64,000 nt of DNA from Phycisphaerae bacterium (GCA_028714855.1 JAQTLP010000004.1:80158-144157), one strand, 5' to 3'. Counted from the stretch's first letter, positions 1 to 9,345 are shown. Made by a program: numbers and translations. The notes: generated by a model not told the origin, from the letters alone.

Positions 1-174
1 GTTGGTATCATCGTAGTAGCTGATGTGCGGGTGGCCGTCTGAATCCAGGGCAATGGATGTATACCCGCCCACATCCCCTGTGCTGTCGACGGTGTTGATG
101 TCCCAGGCCGCAAGAGCCGGACCTGCCGACAAAAAAAGCATTATACAAGTTTGAAAAAGAAATTGCCTCTTCAT
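1..174 (-). CDS. Secreted repeat protein, N-terminal part (cut by window edge)
   Basis: The minus strand from 174 down to 1 reads as one open frame of 58 codons without a stop. It starts with ATG at 174-172, preceded by GGAGGG about 7 bases upstream. The first 22 residues are a clear signal peptide (MKRQFLFQTC, hydrophobic core, ALA cleavage motif), followed by WDINTVDSTGDVGGYTS and then IALDSDGHPHISYYDDTN. That last unit resembles the repeat blade of bacterial exported beta-propeller-like proteins common in Planctomycetota. Function unknown. The protein is presumably exported and built of many such repeats, but only the first is visible here. Confidence 0.75.
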   Translation of the reverse strand, partial: MKRQFLFQTCIMLFLSAGPALAAWDINTVDSTGDVGGYTSIALDSDGHPHISYYDDTN

Positions 175-209
175 CTTTCGCCCTCCCCAAAAATTGTTAC
201 TATTTTTAT

Positions 210-224
210 CGCACATAATGTGCG
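210..224. promoter_or_regulatory. 15-base palindrome upstream of the secreted repeat protein
   Basis: CGCACAT-A-ATGTGCG forms a palindrome with 7-base arms around a single central base. It lies about 36 bases upstream of the start codon of the secreted protein at 174. The size and position would suit an operator for a dimeric regulator. No regulator is identified. The rest of 175-500 holds a TTTGCC/GGCAAA hairpin at 304-319 and the stem-loop at 391-415, but no gene. Confidence 0.3.
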
Positions 225-390
225 CTGATTGCTCTTTATGGGGATTGCACACAATAGACATGATAGCTCTCTCATACCCTTTTTCTCCTTCTCTCTCTTA
301 GCTTTTGCCCGCAGGCAAAGACAATTTTGATTATACGCTTTACAGCCGGACAGTCAAGGAAAAAACAGGCGAAACGGTGCCTTATAAGTG

Positions 391-415
391 TAGCCACAGG
401 TGAAACCTGGGGCTA
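391..415. repeat. Stem-loop, TAGCC-A-CAGGT-GAA-ACCTG-G-GGCTA
   Basis: An imperfect inverted repeat with arms TAGCC.CAGGT and ACCTG.GGCTA around a GAA loop, followed by an AT-rich tail (AAATATTTTT). It lies in the intergenic space before pheT. It could be a dispersed palindromic repeat or a weak terminator. Only one copy was noticed in this window. Confidence 0.35.
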
Positions 416-500
416 AATATTTTTGAGATTGTTAGCTCTGTTTCGACGTAGGCGGACAAGTATTGACAATAGTGCCTGCGGGAGTTAAGGTATTACCACT

Positions 501-2525
501 ATGAAAATTTCGCTGAATTGGTTAAATGATTATATCGAAACGGGCTTATCGGCTGAGAAAATCGTCCAGGTTTTAAGTGATATCGGCCTGCCTTGCGAAG
601 GCGTCGAATCCCTGGGTGACGATACCGTAATCGATATTGAGGTAACCAGCAATCGCGGCGATTGTTTAAGCTATATTGGTATTGCCCGCGAACTGGCCGT
701 TGCAACAGGCAAACAATTAAAAACCCCCGATGTTAAATTAAACGAATCAGCCAAAGATGTTACCAAACTTGCCTCTGTTGAGATTGAACAGCCGGGATTG
801 TGCGCCCGATATACCGCCCGGATTATCAAGGGCGTAAAAGTCGGGCCATCGCCTGACTGGCTCAAAAGCAGGTTAAAAGCGGTCGGCCTGCGGAGTGTTA
901 ATAATGTGGTTGACGCGACGAATTATGCGCTGATGGAGACAGGCCAGCCGCCGCACGCCTTCGACTACGAAAAAATAAGCGGAGGCAAAATAATAGTAAG
1001 ATGCGCCCGCGCCGGCGAGGAGCTTGTCAGCATCGACGGCACTAAATGCAAATTGACAGCCGATATGCTGATTATCGCTGACACGAAAGGCCCTGTGGCT
1101 ATAGCAGGCGTTATGGGCGGGGCAGATACCGAAGTAAACGAGAAAACCACGACAGTCCTCTTAGAGGACGCGTATTTCGACCCTGTAAGTATCCGTAAGA
1201 CTTCCCGCCAGCTCGCGCTGCCTTCGGAGGCATCTTATCGTTTCGAGAGGACTGTTGATATCGAAATGGTGGACTGGGCCTCGAAACGCACCGCTCAATT
1301 GATTACGCAGGTCGCAGGCGGGAAGGTCGCCAAAGGCGTAGTCGATATTTATCCGAAGAAGCCGGCCAAAAAAGAGATAACGCTGCGACTATCGCGGTTG
1401 AACAAGGTGCTCGGTATCGAAATCCCGCAGGCGGAGACGCTGGAAATTCTGTCGGGATTGAGTTTCCAGCCGAAGCAGAAGGGCGATTCGATAACTTGTG
1501 CCGTTCCTTCGTGGCGCAGCGATATTTATCGTGAGATTGACCTGATAGAGGAAATCGCCCGCCTGTACGGCTATAACAGGATACCAACTGAACAGAAAAT
1601 CCGGATTAAGGTCGTCCCCGTCGATTCACGTCAGAAGCTGGCTGAAGCCGTGGGAACATATCTTAACGGCAGCGGCTTTTACGAGACGATTACCGTTTCT
1701 TTCATCGATAATTCGATTGCGGAGCTATTCGCTGCTGAGGGTTCCGGCGAGCATTTGAGCGTAAAAGACATAACCAGGAAAAGCGATAACCTGCTTCGCC
1801 AGACGCTATTGCCTTCTTTGCTTACCGTTATCAAGACAAACCTCAATGTTAAAAATACTCCATGCAGGATATTCGAGGTAGCCGATACTTTCGTGCCTCG
1901 TCCCCAGCAGAGTAAAGAGAATGTCTTGCCGATTGAAAAAGCCAAGCTGACTATTGCCTGCGATGGTGATTTTTCTCTCCTGCGGGGTGTGGTCGAGGGA
2001 TTGATAAAGAATGTCAACAGGGATGCGGCAGTGGTTTTCGAGGCCGCCGATTTGCTTTGGGCACAGACCGGAGCGAGAATCCTGGTGAACTCGGAGCTTA
2101 TCGGCACAGCGGGGATTATTTCTCAGGCAGTCAAAGATAAATTCGATTTCAAAGACGTAACGCCCGCGGCCGCGGAGCTGGATTTTGAAATGCTTTCTGT
2201 TTTACAGGCCGGCCCACTCAAGGTGGAACCTATCCCGAAATTCCCGGCGATAGAGCGCGACCTTTCGATTGTTATCGATGAGCAGGTCCGCTGGACAGAC
2301 ATTGCCGGGGCGGTGAATAAGAAAGCATCCGACGAACTGGAAGACGTTAAGTTTGTCGGTATATACCGCGGCAAAGGCATTCCCGCCGGCCAGAAAAGTC
2401 TCACCCTTACGCTTCGCTTCAGAGACAGCGACGGCACATTGACCCACGAGATGGTTGACCGCTTCCAGGCAGATATTCTGAACAGTCTCACCGAATCCAC
2501 CGGCGCACAACTGCGAACCATCTAA
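501..2525 (+). CDS. pheT: Phenylalanine--tRNA ligase beta subunit, lacking the OB tRNA-binding domain
   Basis: Beta chain of the alpha2beta2 phenylalanyl-tRNA synthetase, which charges tRNA-Phe in the cytoplasm. At 674 residues it is about 120 shorter than the typical bacterial chain. The N-terminal MKISLNWLNDYI segment runs, after about 40 residues, straight into IDIEVTSNRGDCLSYIGIAR, which in the long form follows the EMAP/OB tRNA-binding domain; that domain is therefore absent. The B3/4 editing region (VNNVVDATNYALMETGQPPH), the B5 domain (about 295-365), the catalytic-like core and a C-terminal FDX-ACB domain (FPAIERDLSIVIDEQ onward) are all present. AAGG lies 10 bases before the ATG. pheS is not adjacent, which is unusual because pheST is often an operon. 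The gene is followed by the 6S RNA gene. Confidence 0.95.
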   Translation: MKISLNWLNDYIETGLSAEKIVQVLSDIGLPCEGVESLGDDTVIDIEVTSNRGDCLSYIGIARELAVATGKQLKTPDVKLNESAKDVTKLASVEIEQPGLCARYTARIIKGVKVGPSPDWLKSRLKAVGLRSVNNVVDATNYALMETGQPPHAFDYEKISGGKIIVRCARAGEELVSIDGTKCKLTADMLIIADTKGPVAIAGVMGGADTEVNEKTTTVLLEDAYFDPVSIRKTSRQLALPSEASYRFERTVDIEMVDWASKRTAQLITQVAGGKVAKGVVDIYPKKPAKKEITLRLSRLNKVLGIEIPQAETLEILSGLSFQPKQKGDSITCAVPSWRSDIYREIDLIEEIARLYGYNRIPTEQKIRIKVVPVDSRQKLAEAVGTYLNGSGFYETITVSFIDNSIAELFAAEGSGEHLSVKDITRKSDNLLRQTLLPSLLTVIKTNLNVKNTPCRIFEVADTFVPRPQQSKENVLPIEKAKLTIACDGDFSLLRGVVEGLIKNVNRDAAVVFEAADLLWAQTGARILVNSELIGTAGIISQAVKDKFDFKDVTPAAAELDFEMLSVLQAGPLKVEPIPKFPAIERDLSIVIDEQVRWTDIAGAVNKKASDELEDVKFVGIYRGKGIPAGQKSLTLTLRFRDSDGTLTHEMVDRFQADILNSLTESTGAQLRTI

Positions 2526-2678
2526 ATTTGCGTTCATAATTTATCTGTGCTGCTGCACTTAAGGAGGCGGGTAAATTTTCTAAATTTTGCTGCAGAAGAA
2601 GCGGTCGAAAATCCGAAAGTTTAGGTAAAGGCGAAGCTAAAGATTTTAATTTGCCGCTTTGATTTGCCGATATTCTTA

Positions 2679-2707
2679 TTGATTTTTGTTTTGAAATTTG
2701 GTATAAG
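2679..2707 (+). promoter_or_regulatory. Sigma-70-type promoter of the 6S RNA gene
   Basis: TTGATT at 2679-2684 and TATAAG at 2702-2707 are separated by exactly 17 bases. Transcription should start about 7 bases downstream, near 2714, which is where the closing stem of the predicted 6S RNA begins (GCAGGCT). The fit between promoter and RNA fold supports both calls. Confidence 0.7.
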
Positions 2708-2713
2708 AAATAT

Positions 2714-2914
2714 AGCAGGCTGACCCCTGCGGTGTGCGTATAGAAAATACGATTTTGAAAAAACCGATACCTATTATTCAGGGAAATCGGGCCTTGATGG
2801 GTCGGAAACGCCTACTCGATAGGACTTCTGAACACAAGCAACGATTACCCACTTGGAAATAATGGGTTTTCTTCAAAAGTTTTCTTACGGCACCGGCGGA
2901 GGAAAGCCTTGCAT
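2714..2914 (+). ncRNA. ssrS: 6S RNA (SsrS-type)
   Basis: About 200 bases of non-coding sequence fold as a long rod. The 5' arm GCAGGCT..CCCC..CGGTG.GCGTA (about 2715-2740) pairs with the 3' arm TACGGCACCG..GG..AGCCTTGC (about 2886-2912). The 3' side of the central bubble carries ACCCACTTGG with a returning GGGTTTTC, a pattern seen in many bacterial 6S RNAs. The family sequesters the housekeeping RNA polymerase holoenzyme by mimicking an open promoter. The gene has its own promoter upstream and an intrinsic terminator just downstream. Recognition is by eye; a covariance-model search (Rfam 6S) would be decisive. Confidence 0.72.
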
Positions 2915-2918
2915 TTAG

Positions 2919-2946
2919 AAAGGCCTGTTTGTTGCAGGCCTTTTTT
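2919..2946 (+). terminator. Rho-independent terminator after 6S RNA
   Basis: Perfect 7-bp stem AGGCCTG / CAGGCCT with a 7-base loop, extended by A-T pairs, followed by a run of T. It ends the 6S RNA transcript. The 218 bases from here to glgP hold no gene I can see. Confidence 0.85.
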
Positions 2947-3165
2947 ATTGCCCATTTTTAGCTGCTAAAGTTGGAAATATCGGACTAACAGCGCCCTCCG
3001 GAGTATCGTTTCCTTGTGTTTTTGGCCTTAAGCTGAGTGCTGTATTTGTCGATTAAAAAGTAGCGCAAAATATAACTATATAGGTAATAAAAGTGTAAAT
3101 AAAAGCGTAACGTATGACATTATAAGCCGTTGTGCACCTGTGCTCTTTTTGTTGGAGAGGTAAAA

Positions 3166-5787
3166 ATGCCAAAAGTTTGTAGTTTTACGGTCTTACCCGC
3201 ATTGCCGGATGCTTTGAAAGCCCTTGAGGGTATTGCCCGGAATTTATTTTGGTGCTGGAACACCGACTTTATAGAGCTGTTTAAGCGCATTGACGGTGAC
3301 TTATGGGCAGCTTCCGGCCGTAATCCGGTCAAACTTCTCGCAAGTCTCCCGCAGCGTCGCATAAATGAATTGGCCCAAAATCAGGCGTTTTTGTCTGAAA
3401 TGCGGCGGGTTGAGGAAAAGCTGAAATCATATCTTGATGGGCCGACGTGGTTCGAAAAAAATTATTCAAGATCCGCCAAACCCGTTATCGCATACTTTTG
3501 TGCCGAGTTTGGAATTCATGAATGTTTGCCTTTTTATTCGGGCGGTTTGGGGCTTCTGGCAGGTGACCATTTAAAAAGCGCCTCTGACCTTGGTATTCCA
3601 TTGGTCGGCGTCGGTCTTCTCTATCAAAAAGGTTATTTCCGCCAGTATTTGGACGTCGAGGGCTGGCAGCAGGAAACGTATAGTGAAAGCGATTTCTACA
3701 GTATGCCGATCGAGCTGGTTAGGGACAGCAGCGGCCAGCCGTTGACTATCAGCGTGGAATTCCCGGACAGGGCTGTGCACGCCCAGATTTGGTCTGTTTC
3801 CGTAGGCAGGGTTAAATTGTATCTGTTGGATACCAACATACAGGCTAATTCGTCCACAGACCGTATGATTACATCCAGTTTATATGGCGGCGACGTTGAA
3901 ATGCGCATTCGCCAGGAGATTGTTTTGGGCATCGGCGGCTCAAGGGCCCTGGCGGCGATGGATATTAAGCCGGCCATCTGCCATATGAATGAGGGACACG
4001 CTGCTTTTATGGTGCTCGAACGAATCCGGCATCTGCGAAGCGAAACGAATATGACTTTTGCCGAGGCTGTTGAAGCCACCAAGGCCGGCAATGTTTTTAC
4101 GATACATACGCTTGTAAAAGCCGGTCTCGATGAATTTTCAGTCGAGCTCATCGATAAGTATTTTGCTAACTTCTTCCCGGCTCTTGGGATAAGCAGAGAG
4201 CAGTTTCTGTCGCTGGGCAGAATCCTTCCTGACGATGCCGGCGAGTCATTTAAAATGCCGATTTTGGCATTACGCCTCAGCAGTTTCGTAAACGGCGTAA
4301 GTAAATTGCATGGGCAGGTATCGCGCGAGGTATGGTCGAGTCTTTGGCCGGCGGTTCCTGTTAGTGAGGTCCCCATAATCTCGATTACAAACGGCGTACA
4401 TACTAAAAGCTGGCTGTCGGATGAAATGAGTTCTTTGTACGGAAGGTATCTTGGGCCGAATTGGACTGATGAAATCGTCAATAACACGGTTTGGGACGGC
4501 ATCGACCAAATTCCCGAAGAGGAATTCTGGCGGGTACATCAGCAGTGCAAAGGCCAGCTGATTGCTTTTACGCGTAACTGTCTTAAGGCCCAGGTAAAAC
4601 GCAGAGGTACTTACCATTCTGAATTGAACTGGGCTGAGGAGGTCCTCGATGTTGAGGCGCTGACGATTGGTTTTGCCAGAAGGTTTGTAAACTATAAAAG
4701 AGGCAATCTTCTGCTTAGAGACCCAGAGCGCTTCGTAAGGCTGCTTAATAACCCCGATAGACCTGTTCAGATTATTTTTGCAGGCAAAGCTCACCCGAGA
4801 GATACCGGAGGCAAAGAGATAGTACGTCAAATTATTAACTTTGCGTCAAAGTATGATGTCCAGCGACGCATCGTCTTTCTTGAGGATTATGATATTAATG
4901 TAGCCAGGATGTTAGTCCGCGGCGTGGATGTGTGGCTTAATAACCCTCGAAGACCTATGGAAGCCTGTGGAACAAGCGGTATGAAGGCGGCAATAAACGG
5001 TGCTTTGAATATGAGCACCCTGGATGGATGGTGGTGTGAAGGTTACAGGCCTGACGGGGGCTGGGCTATCGGTGCAGAGCAAACTTACAGCAACTCGGAT
5101 TATCAGGATGAGGTCGAAGCTCGGGCAGTCTATGACCTTCTCGAAAACGAGGTTATTCCTTTATTTTACACCCGCTCGGCGGATGACCTGCCGCGGGCTT
5201 GGATAAGCAGGGTTAAAAACTCAGTCAAATGGATAGCGCCGCGCTTCAACACTCACAGGATGGTTGCTGAGTACACACAAAGGTTTTATAACCCGGCTGC
5301 GGCTAAATGGCGTTATTTGACTGCGGAAGCTATGGCAAGAGCCAAGGTGCTTTCTACGTGGAAATCCAATATGAAGAAAGCCTGGCCTGAATTTGCCATT
5401 AAAGATGTGCAGATACAGGTTTATAATAATGGTGATGGCGGCAAACAGTTGGATATCAGGCAGCCGCAGCTCAAAGTCGGTTCGAAATTGTCTATCAGCG
5501 CACTGGTTAAGCTGCCTAAGGTTAGCCCGGATGATGTTTCAGTTGAGCTTTATCATGGGCCGGTAGATTCACATGGAAGTATTAGAAACGGCTCAATTGT
5601 GAGAATGGCTTACAAAGAAACTACAGACCGGGACAGTGAGCATTGGTTTGTCGGCTCGATGTCTTGTGGAGAAACAGGCCAGCATGGAGTGGCCGTGAGA
5701 GTTTTGCCCAGACACGCTGACCTTGTTAACCCATATGAGCTGGGCTTGGTTCTCTGGGAAACAACGGACGACACAAACGTTAAATAA
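3166..5787 (+). CDS. glgP: Alpha-glucan (glycogen/maltodextrin) phosphorylase, GT35
   Basis: Phosphorolysis of alpha-1,4-glucans to glucose-1-phosphate in the cytoplasm, using pyridoxal phosphate. I place the start at ATG 3166 because GGAGAGG lies 5 bases upstream; a more upstream in-frame start at 3130 has no such site. The protein has 873 residues. The first ~110 residues (PALPDALKALEGIARNLFW...) match the DUF3417 domain found at the N-terminus of the archaeal/actinobacterial-type short phosphorylases. The PLP signature EACGTSGMKAAINGALN is intact, with Lys in GMK as the Schiff-base residue. The C-terminal ~100 residues form an extra beta-rich tail typical of this subgroup. It stands alone, without glgC/glgA nearby. 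Confidence 0.93.
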   Translation: MPKVCSFTVLPALPDALKALEGIARNLFWCWNTDFIELFKRIDGDLWAASGRNPVKLLASLPQRRINELAQNQAFLSEMRRVEEKLKSYLDGPTWFEKNYSRSAKPVIAYFCAEFGIHECLPFYSGGLGLLAGDHLKSASDLGIPLVGVGLLYQKGYFRQYLDVEGWQQETYSESDFYSMPIELVRDSSGQPLTISVEFPDRAVHAQIWSVSVGRVKLYLLDTNIQANSSTDRMITSSLYGGDVEMRIRQEIVLGIGGSRALAAMDIKPAICHMNEGHAAFMVLERIRHLRSETNMTFAEAVEATKAGNVFTIHTLVKAGLDEFSVELIDKYFANFFPALGISREQFLSLGRILPDDAGESFKMPILALRLSSFVNGVSKLHGQVSREVWSSLWPAVPVSEVPIISITNGVHTKSWLSDEMSSLYGRYLGPNWTDEIVNNTVWDGIDQIPEEEFWRVHQQCKGQLIAFTRNCLKAQVKRRGTYHSELNWAEEVLDVEALTIGFARRFVNYKRGNLLLRDPERFVRLLNNPDRPVQIIFAGKAHPRDTGGKEIVRQIINFASKYDVQRRIVFLEDYDINVARMLVRGVDVWLNNPRRPMEACGTSGMKAAINGALNMSTLDGWWCEGYRPDGGWAIGAEQTYSNSDYQDEVEARAVYDLLENEVIPLFYTRSADDLPRAWISRVKNSVKWIAPRFNTHRMVAEYTQRFYNPAAAKWRYLTAEAMARAKVLSTWKSNMKKAWPEFAIKDVQIQVYNNGDGGKQLDIRQPQLKVGSKLSISALVKLPKVSPDDVSVELYHGPVDSHGSIRNGSIVRMAYKETTDRDSEHWFVGSMSCGETGQHGVAVRVLPRHADLVNPYELGLVLWETTDDTNVK

Positions 5788-5823
5788 AAACTCCTCCCCG
5801 GCAGACGGAAACGATACGCGGTT

Positions 5824-6282
5824 TCACTCCTCTTCTTTATTGCGCATAAGCTCATAAACTTCCTCGGGCGAGGTTGCTTTTTCGAGCTTTTGTTTGAGTT
5901 CTTCATTAAGCATCAGTTTGCTTATTTTAGCCAGTGCCTGAATGTGCGGGCCGGTCTGGTTGGCTGGTGAGGCCAGCAGGATAATGATTGTTACTGGTTT
6001 TTCGTCGATGCTTTCAAAATCAATCGGCTCACTTGCTACTCCGACTGCCATAACCAGCTCTTTGACGGCGTCGCACTTGCCGTGCGGCACGGCGATTCTC
6101 GAACCGATTCCGGTGCTGCGGGTTTGCTCACGTGCCAGAACCGCTTTTAAAACCGTTTCTCTGTCTAACAGTAATCTGTTGGCATCGAGCAAATCCACCA
6201 ATTCTGTTATTGCGGATTGCTTGTCTTTGCTTCCCAGCGGAACTTTGATACAATTCGGTTGCAGAATTTCTTTTAAGGTCAT
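5824..6282 (-). CDS. ptsN: PTS EIIA-Ntr/fructose-type domain protein
   Basis: A 152-residue single-domain EIIA of the nitrogen/fructose type (PTS_EIIA type 2 fold). The phospho-accepting His is in RIAVPHGKCDAV, the canonical motif. No EIIB or EIIC domain is attached and no sugar permease is nearby, so it more likely serves in regulatory phosphorelay (PtsN-like) than in sugar uptake. It converges with glgP and is divergent from cimA, with about 255 bases between the two starts. No strong ribosome site precedes the ATG. The assignment to PtsN rather than another stand-alone EIIA is inference. Confidence 0.85.
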   Translation of the reverse strand: MTLKEILQPNCIKVPLGSKDKQSAITELVDLLDANRLLLDRETVLKAVLAREQTRSTGIGSRIAVPHGKCDAVKELVMAVGVASEPIDFESIDEKPVTIIILLASPANQTGPHIQALAKISKLMLNEELKQKLEKATSPEEVYELMRNKEEE

Positions 6283-6537
6283 TTCAATCGTTAAGACGGC
6301 TTACGCCATTGCTAAAAAGTATACTGTACTGCTTCTAATTTACATAAACCTTCTATTATATGTAATTATCGGTTCAATTGCAACAACTTTGCAAAAAATT
6401 TGTAGCCTGTGCCCTCCGAAAACCTGCTTTCTGTACGTTGTTTTCCCCTTTACTTACCTGTTGTAATGGGCTAAAATGGCGTTTCGTTTAATTCACAGGC
6501 TATCAACTGCGGATACAGGCGATTTGGAGATTTGGTT

Positions 6538-8100
6538 ATGGAAAAGATAAAACTCTACGATACCACCCTTCGCGACGGCATGCAGGCCGAGGGCGTCAGC
6601 TTCTCACTCGAGGACAAGCTCTCAATCGCCGCCTGCCTCGACGAGCTTGGCCTTGATTATATTGAAGGAGGTTTCGCCGCTTCCAATCCCAAGGAAATGC
6701 AGTTCTTTACCGAAGTGGCCAAGCTCGGTCTGAAGAATTCTAAAATTGTGGCCTTCGGCAGCACCCGCAGGGCTGATGCGAAAGTTGAGGCTGACGTGTC
6801 ACTTGCAGCCATTCTCGCCTGCAAAACCAAAGTGGCTACCATTGTCGGTAAGGCCTGGGACATGCAGGTAAAAGCAGTTCTGGGCTGTTCGCTCGATGAG
6901 AATTTACAGCTCTGCGTCGACTCCGTTGAATACCTTAAAAAGCACGGCATTGAGGTGATTTTCGATGCCGAACACTTATTCAACGGATACAAGGAAAATA
7001 GCGAATATGCGATGAAGGTTCTGGCTGCCGCTGCCGAGGCCGGCGCCGATGTGCTGGTGCTTTGCGATACTAACGGCGGCTGCCTGCCGGACCAGATTTA
7101 CGAAATTACAAAGGCCGTATGTGAAAAATTCCCGTCGCTCTCAATCGGCATCCATACCCATAATGACAGCGATTGCGCCACCGCCAATACTTTGGCCGCT
7201 GTTCGTGCAGGCGCTCGACACGTTCAGGGCACTATCAACGGCTTGGGAGAACGCTGCGGAAACGCAAATCTCTGCACCGTCATTCCCAACCTTGCTTTCA
7301 AAATGGGGTTCGATTGTCTGGCTCCCGAAAAAATCAAGACCCTCACCGAGGTTTCGCGATTCGTTTTCGAGCTCGGCAACCTCAACCCGGTAACGAATAT
7401 GCCCTATGTAGGCGAAAGCGCCTTCGCGCACAAGGCAGGCCTCCACGTTGACGCTTTGCTGAAAGACAAGCGCACTTATGAGCACGTTGACCCTTCCGTC
7501 GTTGGCAATGAACGCCGTTTCCTCATCTCCGAGTTAAGCGGCAAATCCAACGTTCTCGCTGAGCTTGAAAAAGCAAAAATCACGCAGGATAAGAAACTGG
7601 CAAAAGAAATTCTCACCCGCGTTCAGGAGCTTGAGAACGAAGGCTATCAGTTCGAAACTGCGAATGCCTCCTTTGACCTGCTCATAAAGAAGATACTCGG
7701 CACATATAAACCCTCTTTCGAGCTTGTGAAATATTACGTAACTACGGAAAGGCGCACCTCCGGCGAAATGATTAATGAGGCCACGGTCAAACTTAAAGTC
7801 GGCGATAAAGTCCAGCATGTTGTCGGCGAAGGCGACGGTCCCGTCAACGCCCTCGATGCCGCTCTGCGTAAAGCGCTCGAAAACCCCTATCCTGTCATCA
7901 GGGACATCCGCTTAATTGATTATAAAGTGCGTGTGGTCAACGCTAAAGCCGGCACCGCCGCTCGTGTCCGCGTAATAATCGAATCACGCGACAAAACCTC
8001 GACATGGGGCACGGTCGGCGTATCCGAAAACGTCATCGAGGCTTCCTGGCAGGCCCTTTCCGACTCCATCGAATACAAACTGCAGAAAGATGCGAAGTGA
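6538..8100 (+). CDS. cimA: (R)-citramalate synthase, CimA type
   Basis: Condenses pyruvate with acetyl-CoA to citramalate, the first step of the threonine-independent route to isoleucine. The ATG at 6538 is preferred over the TTG two codons upstream because GGAG lies 8 bases before it. The 520-residue protein opens with IKLYDTTLRDGMQAEGVSFS, the DRE-TIM metallolyase signature (R and D for catalysis), and carries the metal-site HTHND motif and NGLGERCGNAN. The last ~130 residues are a LeuA-type allosteric domain, expected to give isoleucine feedback inhibition. The sequence matches the long CimA subfamily (ScGGxAxSNPKE-like segment) better than 2-isopropylmalate synthase. Confidence 0.92.
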   Translation: MEKIKLYDTTLRDGMQAEGVSFSLEDKLSIAACLDELGLDYIEGGFAASNPKEMQFFTEVAKLGLKNSKIVAFGSTRRADAKVEADVSLAAILACKTKVATIVGKAWDMQVKAVLGCSLDENLQLCVDSVEYLKKHGIEVIFDAEHLFNGYKENSEYAMKVLAAAAEAGADVLVLCDTNGGCLPDQIYEITKAVCEKFPSLSIGIHTHNDSDCATANTLAAVRAGARHVQGTINGLGERCGNANLCTVIPNLAFKMGFDCLAPEKIKTLTEVSRFVFELGNLNPVTNMPYVGESAFAHKAGLHVDALLKDKRTYEHVDPSVVGNERRFLISELSGKSNVLAELEKAKITQDKKLAKEILTRVQELENEGYQFETANASFDLLIKKILGTYKPSFELVKYYVTTERRTSGEMINEATVKLKVGDKVQHVVGEGDGPVNALDAALRKALENPYPVIRDIRLIDYKVRVVNAKAGTAARVRVIIESRDKTSTWGTVGVSENVIEASWQALSDSIEYKLQKDAK

Positions 8101-8197
8101 CCCTTGTCACTTTTCCTCTTATCTTTATGCTTGACTTCTCGTTCCGCTTCTGTATGATTGACCCCCTGTTTCACAGTGTTTTTTAGGAGATAACGCA

Positions 8198-9325
8198 ATG
8201 GCAGATAAAAGAGCAGACCTCGCCGGCCCAGGCATCGGTGACTATAATGAGCTGGAAAAAATCCTCCCGCAGGATTACAGCTCGCTGCTGTCCCCCAAGG
8301 AAACCCAGATTGCCATTTATGCCGCCAAGGATTACATCGAGCAAAATCTCTGTAAAGAGCTTAATCTTATTCGTGTTACCGTTCCCCTGATTGTCGATGT
8401 CGAAAGCGGCGTCAATGACCTCCTTGATCGCGACGGCTCTCGAACTCCCATCGAGTTTCCCTGCGGACTCGGTCTCGATAAGCCTATACGAGCCCAAATC
8501 GTTCAGGCCGCCACCAAATGGAAACGTATGGCGCTGAAGCAATTCGGTATGAAAATCGGCGAAGGCCTCGTCACCGATATGAGAGCCATTAGAAAAGATT
8601 ACTTCCTCGACCACGACCACAGCGCCTACGTTGACCAGTGGGACTGGGAGCTTGCTGTAACAGCCGAGCAGAGAAACCTGGAGTTCTTAAAGCAGGTTGT
8701 TGAGAAAATCTGGAAAGTCCTCAAAGGCGCCGAAACCTGCGTCCAGGAACTTTTCCCCAAGCTAAAGACCGATAAATACCCCGATATGCCTGAAAAATTA
8801 ACGTTTATCCACGCTGAGGAGATACTCGAAAGATACCCAGACCTGCCGCGAAAACAGCGCGAGACAGAAATTGTCAAAGAGCTGGGCGCAATTTTTATCA
8901 TCGGCATCGGCTGGGTACTTAATGACGGCTACCCGCACGAAATGAGGGCCGCTGACTACGACGACTGGGCAACCGATACTAAATCTCAAACCGGAAAAGA
9001 TACCCACGGTTTGAATGGTGACATACTCGTCTGGAACCCTATAACAAAACGCCGGCACGAATTGACAAGTATGGGTATCCGCGTTAACGCCGATTCCCTC
9101 AAACAGCAGCTAAAGCTCTCTGGCCTGGAAGATTTATTAAAGTTCCCATACCACCAGGCCATCGTAAATAACCAAATTCCCCTCAGCATCGGCGGCGGCA
9201 TAGGACAATCCCGGACGTTTATGCTCCTGTTGAAAAAAGCTCACATCGGCGAAGTCTCCGCGACCGTATGGCCGAAAGTTCTCAAGGATATTTCCGAAAA
9301 GAAAAATATCCATGTTATAGAATAA
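8198..9325 (+). CDS. asnA: Aspartate--ammonia ligase (asparagine synthetase A)
   Basis: Makes asparagine from aspartate, ammonia and ATP. The 375-residue protein shows the class II synthetase-like AsnA core: KETQIAIYAAKDYIEQNLC, MRAIRKDYFLDHDHSAYVDQWDWE, and the C-terminal SIGGGIGQSRTFMLLL motif that binds ATP. It is about 45 residues longer than the E. coli enzyme, with extra sequence in the middle (about 170-215). TAGGAGA precedes the ATG. It follows cimA by 97 bases in the same direction and converges with the GH30 gene. Confidence 0.93.
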   Translation: MADKRADLAGPGIGDYNELEKILPQDYSSLLSPKETQIAIYAAKDYIEQNLCKELNLIRVTVPLIVDVESGVNDLLDRDGSRTPIEFPCGLGLDKPIRAQIVQAATKWKRMALKQFGMKIGEGLVTDMRAIRKDYFLDHDHSAYVDQWDWELAVTAEQRNLEFLKQVVEKIWKVLKGAETCVQELFPKLKTDKYPDMPEKLTFIHAEEILERYPDLPRKQRETEIVKELGAIFIIGIGWVLNDGYPHEMRAADYDDWATDTKSQTGKDTHGLNGDILVWNPITKRRHELTSMGIRVNADSLKQQLKLSGLEDLLKFPYHQAIVNNQIPLSIGGGIGQSRTFMLLLKKAHIGEVSATVWPKVLKDISEKKNIHVIE

Positions 9326-9345
9326 CCGCTGTTTCTGATTCGGCC

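Noticed and set aside
8-190. Minus-strand frame MGRAKDEEAISFSNLY... at the left edge
   Set aside because: The other frame on the same strand (start at 174) gives a clean signal peptide, a ribosome site and a recognisable repeat, so it is the real gene.
3696-4502. Long minus-strand frame inside glgP
   Set aside because: It is an antisense shadow of a well-supported gene, with Ser/Thr-rich composition typical of such frames.
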